In this document: one piece after another, positions 7,053-14,367 of the stretch
Layout of the letters: every line of letters begins with the position of its first letter
Numbering within the stretch: the first letter of the stretch is position 1
Assembly (NCBI GenBank): GCA_964505035.1
Contig: CAZDGK010000021.1
Coordinates: 1-21,704, forward strand
Length of the DNA: 21,704 nucleotides
Source: CAZDGK01 sp964505035
Lineage (GTDB): Bacteria > Patescibacteriota > Saccharimonadia > UBA4664
Direction: 5' to 3'
Position numbers and translations under genes: made by a program
The notes under the pieces: model-generated
Database searches by the model: none
The model's input: the letters and a program-made list of their open reading frames with translations, nothing else
What the model was told of the DNA's origin: nothing

Positions 7053-7063
7053 AGTGTTATTTC

Positions 7064-7570
7064 CTAGGCGGCTGCCGGTTCAACGGTCTTGGCAGACTTC
7101 TTGGCCGGCTCCTTCTTGGCGGGGGCAGCGCGGAGCTGGCCCAGAGCCATTATTGTAGCATAGGCGTTGTTGACTTTGTTGCTCGAGCCAAATGACTTGG
7201 TGAGCAGGTCGCGGATACCGGCCACTTCTACCACGTTGCGGACGGCCCCACCGGCGATGACACCGGTACCGGCCGAAGCAGGCTTGAGCATGACTTGGGC
7301 GCCGGCAAAGCGGACGGTGACTTCGTGAGGGATAGTGTGCTCGCGCAGTGGCACGGTGACCATCTGGTTTTTGGCGCGCGACACGGCCTTGGCGATCGAG
7401 GTCATGACCTCTGAGCCCTTGCCGACGCCGACGCCGACGCGGCCCTTGCCGTCGCCGACTACCACGACCGCGCGGAAGCGGAAGCGGCGGCCGCCCTTGA
7501 CCACGCGGGCGACGCGGTCGATGGCGATTACTTTCTCTTCAAATTCTTTGGGTTGCTCTAGAATAGCCAT
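7064..7570 (-). CDS. rpsE: 30S ribosomal protein S5 (uS5)
   Basis: The product is 168 aa. The double-stranded RNA-binding-like N-terminal domain includes VVKGGRRFRFRAVVVVGDGKG followed by VGVGVGKGSEV, and the C-terminal domain has the KPASAGTGVIAGGAVRNVVEVAGI segment. S5 lies at the mRNA entry channel with S3 and S4 and influences accuracy. The last ~20 residues are a Lys/Ala/Pro tail (KKEPAKKSAKTVEPAAA) that is not part of the core fold. Confidence 0.97.
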   Translation of the reverse strand: MAILEQPKEFEEKVIAIDRVARVVKGGRRFRFRAVVVVGDGKGRVGVGVGKGSEVMTSIAKAVSRAKNQMVTVPLREHTIPHEVTVRFAGAQVMLKPASAGTGVIAGGAVRNVVEVAGIRDLLTKSFGSSNKVNNAYATIMALGQLRAAPAKKEPAKKSAKTVEPAAA

Positions 7571-7572
7571 CG

Positions 7573-7917
7573 TTAAAACTCCAATCCTGCGGCGCGGGCG
7601 GCTTCGGCCAGAGCATGCAGCCGGCCATGGTAGAGGCGGCCGTTGCGGTCGAAGACGACGTGCTTGATTTTGGCGGCCTTGGCCTTGGCAGCGACTTGCT
7701 CGCCCACCCAGGTAGCCTTGGCGGTCATAGTGCCTTTGGTGTCAGCGCCGACGGTGGTCACATAGGCCAGGGTCTTGCCCTGGGTGTCGTCAATGATCTG
7801 GGCCACGATGTGGCGCAGCGACACGCGCACAGACAGGCGGGGACGCTCTGGTGTACCAGAGATCTTGGCCCGGACCCGGGCGCGGCGGCGTTGTAGTTGT
7901 TGCATTGCGTTTGTCAT
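7573..7917 (-). CDS. rplR: 50S ribosomal protein L18 (uL18)
   Basis: The product is 114 aa. RARVRAKISGTPERPRLSV and the C-terminal FDRNGRLYHGRLHALAEAARAAGL are the L18 signatures. L18 binds 5S rRNA with L5 in the central protuberance. The start at 7917 is kept because of upstream position 3 nt after rplF; an internal ATG at 7905 (MQQLQRRR) would also give a complete L18. The ribosome binding site is weak for either start. Confidence 0.95.
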   Translation of the reverse strand: MTNAMQQLQRRRARVRAKISGTPERPRLSVRVSLRHIVAQIIDDTQGKTLAYVTTVGADTKGTMTAKATWVGEQVAAKAKAAKIKHVVFDRNGRLYHGRLHALAEAARAAGLEF

Positions 7918-7920
7918 GGT

Positions 7921-8460
7921 TTAACCTTTTGTAGCAGTCTTACCGGCTTTGCGGCGGACATGCTCCTCGATGTACTTGATACCCTTGCCCTTGTACGGCT
8001 CTGGCTTCTTGAGGGCGCGGATGTTGGCGGCCACCTGACCTACCAGCTGCTTGTCGAAGCCGGTGAGGGTGATGACGTTCTTCTCGACCGAGGCGCTGAC
8101 GCCTTCGGGCAGGACAAAATTGATGGGGTGCGAGAAACCGAGGCCCAGGGTGATGGTGTTGCCGGCTACGCTAGCGCGGAAACCGACACCATTGATCTCC
8201 AATTGGCGGGTAAAGCCTTGCGACACGCCTACGACCATGTTGTCGATGAGAGTGCGCATCAGGCCGTAGGTCCGCTGGGTTTCGGGCGTTTCAACCTCCT
8301 TGGTGAGGGTGAGCACGCTGTCGCCGTGCTCAAGCTTGAGGCCCGGTAGGAGCGTCAGCTCAAGTTGGCCCTTGGCACCGTTGACCTTGATGAGGCGGTC
8401 GGTCTGCTCGATGGTGACACCGGCGGGCACGGGAATTGGTTTGCGTCCAATACGGCTCAT
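7921..8460 (-). CDS. rplF: 50S ribosomal protein L6 (uL6)
   Basis: The product is 179 aa, standard for L6. MSRIGRKPIPVPAGV opens the protein, GVSQGFTRQLEINGVGFRA marks the end of the first repeat, and the second repeat ends in KPEPYKGKGIKYIEEHVRRKAGKT, the conserved region that contacts the sarcin-ricin area near the factor-binding site. It is one base from the rpsH start side and follows the standard spc order. Confidence 0.97.
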   Translation of the reverse strand: MSRIGRKPIPVPAGVTIEQTDRLIKVNGAKGQLELTLLPGLKLEHGDSVLTLTKEVETPETQRTYGLMRTLIDNMVVGVSQGFTRQLEINGVGFRASVAGNTITLGLGFSHPINFVLPEGVSASVEKNVITLTGFDKQLVGQVAANIRALKKPEPYKGKGIKYIEEHVRRKAGKTATKG

Positions 8461-8461
8461 C

Positions 8462-8851
8462 TTACCACACCTTACAGATTAATTCGCCACCCAGGCCGGC
8501 TTTGCGGGCATCACGGCCGCTCATCACGCCACCAGAGGTGGACAGGATGACCAGACCGCGGCCGCCGAGCACGGTGGGGATGTCTTTGGAGCCGACGTAG
8601 ATACGGCGGCCCGGCTTGGACACCCGCACGAGGGCGGTGAGGCGCTCAGCGTCGGTCGGCAGGACTAGCTCAAGAGTCTTGAACTTGCCAGCCTCGGCTA
8701 CTTTGACATCGGCCAAGAACTCGTCAGCCTGCAGGATGCGAGCGATGGCTTCATTCATCTTCGAGTACGGCATGCTGACGCCCGCTTTGCGCGCGGTGGC
8801 GGCATTGCGGATACGGGTGAGCATGTCGGCGATGGAATCGTTGAAAAACAT
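8462..8851 (-). CDS. rpsH: 30S ribosomal protein S8 (uS8)
   Basis: The product is 129 aa. DSIADMLTRIRNAATARKAGV at the N-terminus and the C-terminal STSGGVMSGRDARKAGLGGELICKVW are diagnostic. S8 binds helix 21 of 16S rRNA; in E. coli it represses the spc operon by binding a site near rplE, but no such structure was searched for here. Confidence 0.97.
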   Translation of the reverse strand: MFFNDSIADMLTRIRNAATARKAGVSMPYSKMNEAIARILQADEFLADVKVAEAGKFKTLELVLPTDAERLTALVRVSKPGRRIYVGSKDIPTVLGGRGLVILSTSGGVMSGRDARKAGLGGELICKVW

Positions 8852-8862
8852 ATCTCGTCTCC

Positions 8863-9048
8863 TTACCAGCTGGCCTTCGTGATGCCGGGAACCTGGGCCC
8901 GCGAAGCAAATTCGCGGAAGCAGATACGGCAGAGGCCAAATTTACGGATGTAGGCGCGCGACCGACCGCAAACCTTGCAGCGGTTTACCTGTCGGGTCGA
9001 AAACTTGGGTTTGCGCGCCGCTTTAACAATCAGAGCTGTACGTGCCAT
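8863..9048 (-). CDS. rpsN: 30S ribosomal protein S14 (uS14), short zinc-binding form
   Basis: The product is 61 aa, the length of the type-Z S14. Cys24, Cys27, Cys40 and Cys43 (CKVCGR ... CRICFRE) make the zinc ribbon. The end, FASRAQVPGITKASW, is conserved. S14 assembles late into the 30S head. The ATG overlaps the rplE TAA (TAATG), so translation is probably coupled. Confidence 0.97.
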   Translation of the reverse strand: MARTALIVKAARKPKFSTRQVNRCKVCGRSRAYIRKFGLCRICFREFASRAQVPGITKASW

Positions 9049-9593
9049 TACGCGTTCCTCCTAAAGGGAAAACCCATTAATTCTAGTAGCCGCTTGCCTT
9101 CGGTCGGATTCTTGGCCGTGGTAACGACATTGACCTGCAGACCGTGCGGTGATCCGGCTTCTTCGAAGCTGATCTGCGGGAAGATCGTGTGGTCGGGCAA
9201 GCCGAGCGAATAGTTGCCAAAGGCGTCGAAGGCAGTGTCTGAAATGCCGTGAAAGTCGCGGACGCGTGGCAGAACTACCGAGACCAGCAGGTCTAGGAAC
9301 TCCTCGGCGCGGTTGCCGCGCAGAGTGACGGTAGTGCCGACCTTGTAGCCTTCGCGGACCTTGAAGGTGGCGATGCTCTTGCGGGCTACCGTGGTGACGG
9401 GGTGCTGTCCAGTAATCCGCCCAAGAGTCTCGGCCGCGGCATCCAGATGCTTGGCATCACTGACTGCGCGACCCACACCAGCACTCACCACGACCTTGGT
9501 AATCCGGGGTACTTGGTGGGGATTGGTGTACTTAAACTCCTCCCGCAGGGCGGGGATGGCGACTTTCTGGTATTTTTCCTTAAAACGTGTCAT
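9048..9593 (-). CDS. rplE: 50S ribosomal protein L5 (uL5)
   Basis: The product is 181 aa. The N-terminus has the family's short helix and NPHQVPRITKVVVSAGVG, the middle has KSIATFKVREGYKVGTTVTL, and the end ...TTAKNPTEGKRLLELMGFPF is typical. L5 binds 5S rRNA and bridges to S13. The start overlaps the rplX TGA (ATGA). Confidence 0.97.
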   Translation of the reverse strand: MTRFKEKYQKVAIPALREEFKYTNPHQVPRITKVVVSAGVGRAVSDAKHLDAAAETLGRITGQHPVTTVARKSIATFKVREGYKVGTTVTLRGNRAEEFLDLLVSVVLPRVRDFHGISDTAFDAFGNYSLGLPDHTIFPQISFEEAGSPHGLQVNVVTTAKNPTEGKRLLELMGFPFRRNA

Positions 9594-10012
9594 TTCTTGT
9601 CTACCTTTTGGCTCTTGGCCTTCGAATCGGTCTTCGGCTCGCCTTTGGCCTCAGCTTTGGCCTCGGCGGTCTCGGACTTGCTGTCAGACTTGGTCTTCTT
9701 CTTGCCCTCATGGTTGCGGCTAACCTTGAAGACGCGCTCCTTGGTGCCGTCAGCCTTGATGGCGTATCCGATGCGGGCCGGCTGGCCCGTGGCCGGGTCG
9801 AGTACCATGACTTTGCTGGCGTCGATCGGCTTGGTGATCTCGATGATGCCACCCCGTGGCTGCTTTTGTGACGGCTTGGTGTGGCGCTTCACGAGGTTGA
9901 CGCCTTCCACAACTACTTGGCCGGTGGCGGGCAGGACACTCATGACCTTGCCGGTCTTGCCCTTGTCGCGGCCGGTGGTCACGATGACTTTATCTTCGCG
10001 ATGGAGTTTCAT
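9590..10012 (-). CDS. rplX: 50S ribosomal protein L24 (uL24) with a charged tail
   Basis: The product is 140 aa. The KOW motif (DKVIVTTGRDKGKTGKVMSV) and the following GVNLVKRHTKPSQKQPRGGI are classic L24, the 23S rRNA assembly initiator at the exit tunnel. The core ends near NHEGKKKT at about residue 110; the remaining ~30 residues alternate Lys, Ala, Glu and Ser (ETAEAKAEAKGEPK) and are not found in the ~104-aa E. coli protein. Confidence 0.97.
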   Translation of the reverse strand: MKLHREDKVIVTTGRDKGKTGKVMSVLPATGQVVVEGVNLVKRHTKPSQKQPRGGIIEITKPIDASKVMVLDPATGQPARIGYAIKADGTKERVFKVSRNHEGKKKTKSDSKSETAEAKAEAKGEPKTDSKAKSQKVDKK

Positions 10013-10380
10013 TACAGTACCTCCGGGGCGAGCGAGATGATCTTCATGTAGCCACCGTCGCGCAGCTCGCGGGCAATGGGGCCAAAGATGCGGGTGCCGC
10101 GAGGCTGACCATCTTTGTTGATGAGCACGGCGGCATTTTCGTCGAAGCGAATGCTGGAGCCATCTGGGCGCTTAGTTTCCTTGACGGTGCGCACTACCAC
10201 GGCCCGGACCACTTCCTTCTTCTTGACACCGGCACCAGGAATGGCAGCTTTGACACTGCAGGTGATGATGTCGCCCACGCCGGCGTAACGGCGGCGCGAA
10301 CCACCCAGCACCTTGATGCAGAGCAGGTCTTTGGCACCTGAGTTGTCGGCGACTTTGAGCCGGGTTTCAGCCTGGATCAT
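10012..10380 (-). CDS. rplN: 50S ribosomal protein L14 (uL14)
   Basis: The product is 122 aa, exactly the usual size. MIQAETRLKVADNSGAKDLL, GDIITCSVKAAIPGAGVKK and the end RELRDGGYMKIISLAPEVL are all conserved. L14 contacts 16S rRNA helix 14 in an inter-subunit bridge and is the docking surface for RsfS. The start follows the rpsQ gene by 1 nt and the stop overlaps the rplX start. Confidence 0.97.
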   Translation of the reverse strand: MIQAETRLKVADNSGAKDLLCIKVLGGSRRRYAGVGDIITCSVKAAIPGAGVKKKEVVRAVVVRTVKETKRPDGSSIRFDENAAVLINKDGQPRGTRIFGPIARELRDGGYMKIISLAPEVL

Positions 10381-10381
10381 C

Positions 10382-10633
10382 CTACGCCTCCATTTCCTTG
10401 GCGGTTACTTTGCGCGCCACTGTCCAGTGCTTGTCGCGGGATAGCGGGCGGGTTTCGGTGATTTCGACGAGGTCACCGATTTTACATGTGTTGCCTTCGT
10501 CGTGGGCCTTAAACTTCGTGGTCACGGCGTAGCGCTTGCGGTAAAGCGGGTGGACTTTGGCAGTCTGGACCGCGACCACCACGGTCTTGTCCATTTTGTC
10601 GGAGACTACCGTCCCCCGGAGTGTGCGGATCAT
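10382..10633 (-). CDS. rpsQ: 30S ribosomal protein S17 (uS17)
   Basis: The product is 83 aa. The OB-fold motif LRGTVVSDKMDKTVVVAV and HPLYRKRYAVTTKFKAHDEGN followed by GDLVEITETRPLSRDKHW identify S17, which binds the 16S 5' domain. ATG overlaps the rpmC TGA (ATGA). Confidence 0.97.
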   Translation of the reverse strand: MIRTLRGTVVSDKMDKTVVVAVQTAKVHPLYRKRYAVTTKFKAHDEGNTCKIGDLVEITETRPLSRDKHWTVARKVTAKEMEA

Positions 10634-10839
10634 TCTGCGGCCTCCTGACTGGCGATTTCACGCTCGCGGGCAATGGTGAGCGCCCGGGCGATGGTCTTCT
10701 TAAGCCGAGCTTGCTGCTTGACGTCCTTGATCTCCTTGGTGCGGCTATCAATGATAGCCTTGGCCAAGTCGGACTGGGTGGCGGCAATCAGCTCGCGCAA
10801 TTCGGCGTCGGTCTTTTTGGTGATTTCAGTTAGTTTCAT
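10630..10839 (-). CDS. rpmC: 50S ribosomal protein L29 (uL29)
   Basis: The product is 69 aa. It is a two-helix coiled hairpin with TDAELRELIAATQSDLAKA in the first helix and KKTIARALTIAREREIA in the second, the conserved IARxxTxxRE pattern of L29. L29 lies at the exit tunnel and helps dock trigger factor and SRP. It overlaps both neighbours by short start-stop overlaps. Confidence 0.96.
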   Translation of the reverse strand: MKLTEITKKTDAELRELIAATQSDLAKAIIDSRTKEIKDVKQQARLKKTIARALTIAREREIASQEAAE

Positions 10840-11264
10840 TATTCGGTCTCCCCCGGCACTTCACGGACAATGAAGCGGGTCTTGATGGGCAGTTTGTGGC
10901 CGGCTAGACGCATGGCTTCGCGGGCGATCTCTTCGGTGACACCGTCCATCTCGAACATGACGCGGCCTGGACGAACCTTGGCGGCATAGTGGTCGACGGA
11001 ACCCTTGCCCGAGCCCATGCGGACTTCGGCTGGCTTCTTGGTGATGGGGGTGTCGGGGAAGATGCGGATCCAAATCTTGCCACCACGCTTGACGTAGCGG
11101 GTCATGGCCCGGCGAGCGGCCTCAATCTGGCGGCTGGTAATGCGCTCGGCTTCCTCGGCCTTGAGGCCGAACTGGCCAAAGGCGATTTCGGCGCCGCGCG
11201 AAGCCACACCGTTGAGGGTGCCTTTCATCTGCTTGCGATATTTGGTCTTCTTGGGTAGTAACAT
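10839..11264 (-). CDS. rplP: 50S ribosomal protein L16 (uL16)
   Basis: The product is 141 aa. It opens MLLPKKTKYRKQMKGTLNG, then has FGQFGLKAEEAERITSRQIEAAR-like sequence, GKIWIRIFPDTPITKKPAEVRMGSGKG and VRPGRVMFEMDGV, all family hallmarks. L16 organises the A-site region of the 50S subunit and is added late in assembly. The stop overlaps the start of rpmC. Confidence 0.97.
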   Translation of the reverse strand: MLLPKKTKYRKQMKGTLNGVASRGAEIAFGQFGLKAEEAERITSRQIEAARRAMTRYVKRGGKIWIRIFPDTPITKKPAEVRMGSGKGSVDHYAAKVRPGRVMFEMDGVTEEIAREAMRLAGHKLPIKTRFIVREVPGETE

Positions 11265-11273
11265 GATGGTTTC

Positions 11274-11900
11274 CTAGAACTTCTGGCCCTTATAGATCCA
11301 GACCTTCACACCGATGACGCCGTAGGTGGTTTTGGCTATCGAATAGGCAAAATCAATGTCGGCGCGGAGGGTGTGGAGCGGGATGCTGCCCTGACTGACG
11401 GTCTCGCGGCGGGCCATTTCGGCGCCGTTGAGGCGGCCGGCCACGATGACCTTGGCCCCGAGCACGCCAGCTTTCATAGCATTGTCGACAGCCATCTTCA
11501 TGGCGCGGCGGAAGCCGATGCGGCGCTCCAGCTGGCTGGCGATGTTTTCGGCCACGAGCTGGGCGTTGGTTTCGGGCTTCTTGACCTCTTCGATGGAGAC
11601 TTTGACGGGGCCGCCGGCAACCTTGGCCAGCATAGTCTTGAGCTCTTCCGCGCCAGTACCGCCGCGACCGATAACCACGCCGGGCTTGGAGGTGTGGATG
11701 GTGACCACTAGGGCGCCGGGGTTGCGCTCAATGTCGACGCGGGCGAGGCCAGCACGCTTGGAGAGCTTCTTCTGCACGGCGGCCCGCAGCTTGAGGTCGG
11801 TGATGAGGTAGGTGACGTAGTCGCGGTCGGCGTACCAGCGGGACTGCCAGTCGCGGTCCACCTGGAGGCGCATGCTGCGAGGATTAACTTTTTGGCCCAT
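11274..11900 (-). CDS. rpsC: 30S ribosomal protein S3 (uS3)
   Basis: The product is 208 aa. GQKVNPRSMRLQVDRDWQSRWYA begins the protein; the KH domain has PGVVIGRGGTGAEELK; and the C-terminal domain contains GRLNGAEMARRETVSQGSIPLHTLRADIDF and ends GVIGVKVWIYKGQKF. S3 forms part of the mRNA entry helicase site with S4 and S5. The C-terminus is short, without the charged extension seen in many S3 proteins. Confidence 0.97.
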   Translation of the reverse strand: MGQKVNPRSMRLQVDRDWQSRWYADRDYVTYLITDLKLRAAVQKKLSKRAGLARVDIERNPGALVVTIHTSKPGVVIGRGGTGAEELKTMLAKVAGGPVKVSIEEVKKPETNAQLVAENIASQLERRIGFRRAMKMAVDNAMKAGVLGAKVIVAGRLNGAEMARRETVSQGSIPLHTLRADIDFAYSIAKTTYGVIGVKVWIYKGQKF

Positions 11901-12319
11901 TACTTGGCCTCCTTTTCAGTGGTTTCGACCTTGGTTTCGGCTTTGGTCTCGACTTTGGCCTTGGCGTCCTTGAGGGTCGCGGCGGACTTACCGTCGGTGA
12001 CGACTACCGTGATGTGGCTGGAGTGCTTGCGGATGGCCGAGGCACTACCCTTGGCCCGGGGCATGGAACGCTTGAGTGTGGGGCCAGTGCCGATGAGCAC
12101 ACTCTCCACGACCAACTCACGAGCGCGGGCATTGAAGTTGTTCTCGGCGTTGGCAATGGCCGAATCCAGCACCTTGCCGACTGGGCCGGCGGCGCGCTTG
12201 CCAGCATGGGTCAGGATGGCCTGAGCGGCGCTGGCGGACTTGCCACGGATCAGGGCCGCGACCAGGCCGGTCTTGCGGGCTGAGGTGCCAACAAACTTGG
12301 CGGTAGCAGAAGTCTTCAC
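11900..12319 (-). CDS. rplV: 50S ribosomal protein L22 (uL22) with a charged tail
   Basis: The product is 139 aa, starting at a GTG that overlaps the rpsS TAG (TAGTG). The L22 core includes VAALIRGKSASAAQAILTH, the loop region and the tunnel beta-hairpin segment GPTLKRSMPRAKGSASAIRK HSSHITVVV. L22 lines the exit tunnel constriction and is a site of macrolide resistance. After TVVVTDGK the final ~30 residues are repeats of Lys, Ala, Glu and Thr (KAKVETKAETKVETTEKE), an added disordered tail. Confidence 0.97.
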   Translation of the reverse strand: MKTSATAKFVGTSARKTGLVAALIRGKSASAAQAILTHAGKRAAGPVGKVLDSAIANAENNFNARARELVVESVLIGTGPTLKRSMPRAKGSASAIRKHSSHITVVVTDGKSAATLKDAKAKVETKAETKVETTEKEAK

Positions 12320-12597
12320 TACTTACCTCCCGCCTTGGCCAGTTTGCCACCGTGCGAGCGGAACTTGCGGGTGGGGCTGAACTCGCCGAGCTTGTGACCA
12401 ACCATGTTCTCGGTGACGAACACTGGCACGTGGATGCGGCCGTTGTGCACGGCGATGGTGCGGCCAACCATCTCGGGCGAGATGGTGCTGTCCCGGCTCC
12501 AAGTCTTGAGCACGGTCTTGTCGCCGGTGCCGAGCGCCATGACGCGCTTCAGCAGGCGCTCATCAATGAATGGGCCTTTTTTGAGTGAACGGCTCAT
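12319..12597 (-). CDS. rpsS: 30S ribosomal protein S19 (uS19)
   Basis: The start is set at the ATG at 12597 because the peptide then begins MSRSLKKGPFIDERLLKRV, the universal S19 start, and lies 1 nt after the rplB stop. The 92-aa product contains RDSTISPEMVGRTIAVHNG and HKLGEFSPTRKFRSHG. S19 and S13 form a heterodimer in the 30S head. Confidence 0.97.
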   Translation of the reverse strand: MSRSLKKGPFIDERLLKRVMALGTGDKTVLKTWSRDSTISPEMVGRTIAVHNGRIHVPVFVTENMVGHKLGEFSPTRKFRSHGGKLAKAGGK

Positions 12598-12598
12598 G

Positions 12599-13447
12599 TT
12601 AGCGTCTCCTACCTTGGCTACGGCTGCGGACAATCATGGCCGCGGTGACTTTGCGACGGCGCGTCTTGAGACCGAGCGCCGGCTTGCCCCACGGGGTCTT
12701 CTGGCCGTACTTATAAATTGCTGTTGGCTGCTGGCCCTCACCACCACCGTGCGGGTGATCAACCGGGTTCATTGCCTTACCACGGACTTGTGGACGCCAA
12801 CCGAGGTGGCGCTTGCGGCCGGCTGAGCCATACTTGATGTTTTGGTGAGCCTCATTGCCGACGGCGCCGATGGTGGCCTGGCAGTCTTGGTGAATCAGGC
12901 GAACCTCGCCAGAGGGCAGCTTGACCTGGACGAAGCCTTCTCGAGAAGACTCCTTGGACACCAGCTGAGCCTTGGCACCGGCGGAACGGGCGATCTGGCC
13001 GCCCTTGCCGAGCACCAGTTCGATGTTGTAGATCTGGGTACCGGCAGGGATGTTGCGCAGGGCCAGACGGTTGCCGGTGCGGACGGCGGCTTCGTCGTGC
13101 GAGGCTAGCTTGTCGCCCACCTGCATGCCAGCGCCAGCCAGCACGTAGACGTGCTTGCCGCCCTCGAGCTGGACGAGCGCGATGTGGGCCGAGCGGTTCG
13201 GGTCGTACTCAATGGCCTTGACGGCGCCGACTAGGCCGCGGTAATCAAAGTCGACCAGGCGGTAGTGGTGCTTAACGCCGCCGCCACGGTGACGAATGGT
13301 GATCTTGCCCTGGTTGTTGCGGCCGGAGCCGGTTTTCTGGGCCTTGACCAGCTTGCGGTGCGGCCGCTTGGCCGTCACCACCGCGGTGTCAGCGGTGGTC
13401 ATGCCGCGGCGGCCATTGGTGATGGGCTTGTAGAGTTTGATAGCCAT
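12599..13447 (-). CDS. rplB: 50S ribosomal protein L2 (uL2)
   Basis: The product is 282 aa, a full-length L2, the protein needed for subunit association and peptidyl transferase activity. The N-terminal domain includes GRNNQGKITIRHRGGGVKHHYR, the middle domain has NIPAGTQIYNIELVLGKGGQ, and the C-terminal part has the key motif AMNPVDHPHGGGEG, whose His lies near the peptidyl transferase centre. Ends in the usual basic tail (RSRSQGRRR). Start overlaps the rplW stop (TAATG). Confidence 0.98.
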   Translation of the reverse strand: MAIKLYKPITNGRRGMTTADTAVVTAKRPHRKLVKAQKTGSGRNNQGKITIRHRGGGVKHHYRLVDFDYRGLVGAVKAIEYDPNRSAHIALVQLEGGKHVYVLAGAGMQVGDKLASHDEAAVRTGNRLALRNIPAGTQIYNIELVLGKGGQIARSAGAKAQLVSKESSREGFVQVKLPSGEVRLIHQDCQATIGAVGNEAHQNIKYGSAGRKRHLGWRPQVRGKAMNPVDHPHGGGEGQQPTAIYKYGQKTPWGKPALGLKTRRRKVTAAMIVRSRSQGRRR

Positions 13448-13728
13448 TACTTTGCTCCCTCGAACAGCTTAATGGTCTGGCCGCTCTTGAGCTTGACCAT
13501 GGCCTTCTTGATGTCGCGCTCCTGGCCCAAGACCTGGCGGAAACGCTTGGCCTTACCCTTGGCGATGATCATGTTGACGTCGGTGACGTTGACTTTGAAA
13601 GCCGCTTCGATGGCCTTGGCAACTTCAATCTTATTGGCAGACGAAGGCACCTCGAACACGTAGATACCGCGCTCTGCTAGGTAAACTGCCTTCTCGCTAA
13701 TCTTGGGGGTGAGGATGACGTTTGACAT
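13447..13728 (-). CDS. rplW: 50S ribosomal protein L23 (uL23)
   Basis: The start is placed at the ATG at 13728 (MSNVILTPKISEKAVYLAE), which overlaps the rplD TAA. The 93-aa product shows the L23 core: TPKISEKA, YVFEVPSSANKIEVAKAIEAAFKV and VNVTDVNM-like sequence, ending in a basic segment. L23 is the main docking site for trigger factor and SRP at the tunnel exit. Confidence 0.96.
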   Translation of the reverse strand: MSNVILTPKISEKAVYLAERGIYVFEVPSSANKIEVAKAIEAAFKVNVTDVNMIIAKGKAKRFRQVLGQERDIKKAMVKLKSGQTIKLFEGAK

Positions 13729-14366
13729 TACTTGTTCTCCCCTAGCCAAGCCTTCACGACGTCGAGAGCCTCGGTGGTAAAGACCAAGTGGTCGGCGTTC
13801 ATGACCGTGTAGACATTGAGGTATTTGGCGTTGACGGTCTGCAGGCCGGACAAATTGCGGGTGGCCCGGTCGATCAGCGGCGTCTTGTCGGCTACCACCA
13901 GTACCACGACACCCTCGAGGCCCAGCTTGCCGAGTAGCTCGGCGGCGGGCTTAACCCGGCCGTCGGTGCTATCAAAGGTATCAATGATGGCGATGTGGCC
14001 AGCGGAGGCCTGCAGGCTGAGAGCCTGGCGAATGGCGGCGCGCTTCATCTTGATGGGCATGCTAATGGTGTGGTTTTCGGAGCCGGTGGGGCCAAAGACC
14101 ACACCACCACCACGCCAGTTGGGGACACGGATGGAGCCGACACGGGCGCGGCCGGTGCCTTTCTGGCGCCAGGGCTTCTTGCCACCGCCACGGACTTCGC
14201 CGCGCTTGAGGGTGCTGGCGTGAGCGCTGCGGCCGGCGGCTAGGTATGACTGATAGGCGCGGCCGACCAGCTCGTGGTTGGCCTCGACGCCAAACACCGC
14301 CGCATCGAGCTTGATGCTGGCTTCGTGCTTGCTGCCGGTCTTGGAGTATGAAGTAGCGGTTGCCAT
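13728..14366 (-). CDS. rplD: 50S ribosomal protein L4 (uL4)
   Basis: The product is 212 aa. The tunnel loop is present as RSAHASTLKRGEVRGGGKKP WRQKGTGRARVGSIR, followed by PNWRGGGVVFGP, both diagnostic of L4. The C-terminal half is an alpha/beta domain (VVVLVVADKTPLIDRATRNL). L4 is the autogenous repressor of the S10 operon in E. coli, acting on the S10 leader; here rpsJ and rplC are uncoupled, so any such control would have to act on the rplC leader. Confidence 0.97.
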   Translation of the reverse strand: MATATSYSKTGSKHEASIKLDAAVFGVEANHELVGRAYQSYLAAGRSAHASTLKRGEVRGGGKKPWRQKGTGRARVGSIRVPNWRGGGVVFGPTGSENHTISMPIKMKRAAIRQALSLQASAGHIAIIDTFDSTDGRVKPAAELLGKLGLEGVVVLVVADKTPLIDRATRNLSGLQTVNAKYLNVYTVMNADHLVFTTEALDVVKAWLGENK

Positions 14367-14367
14367 A

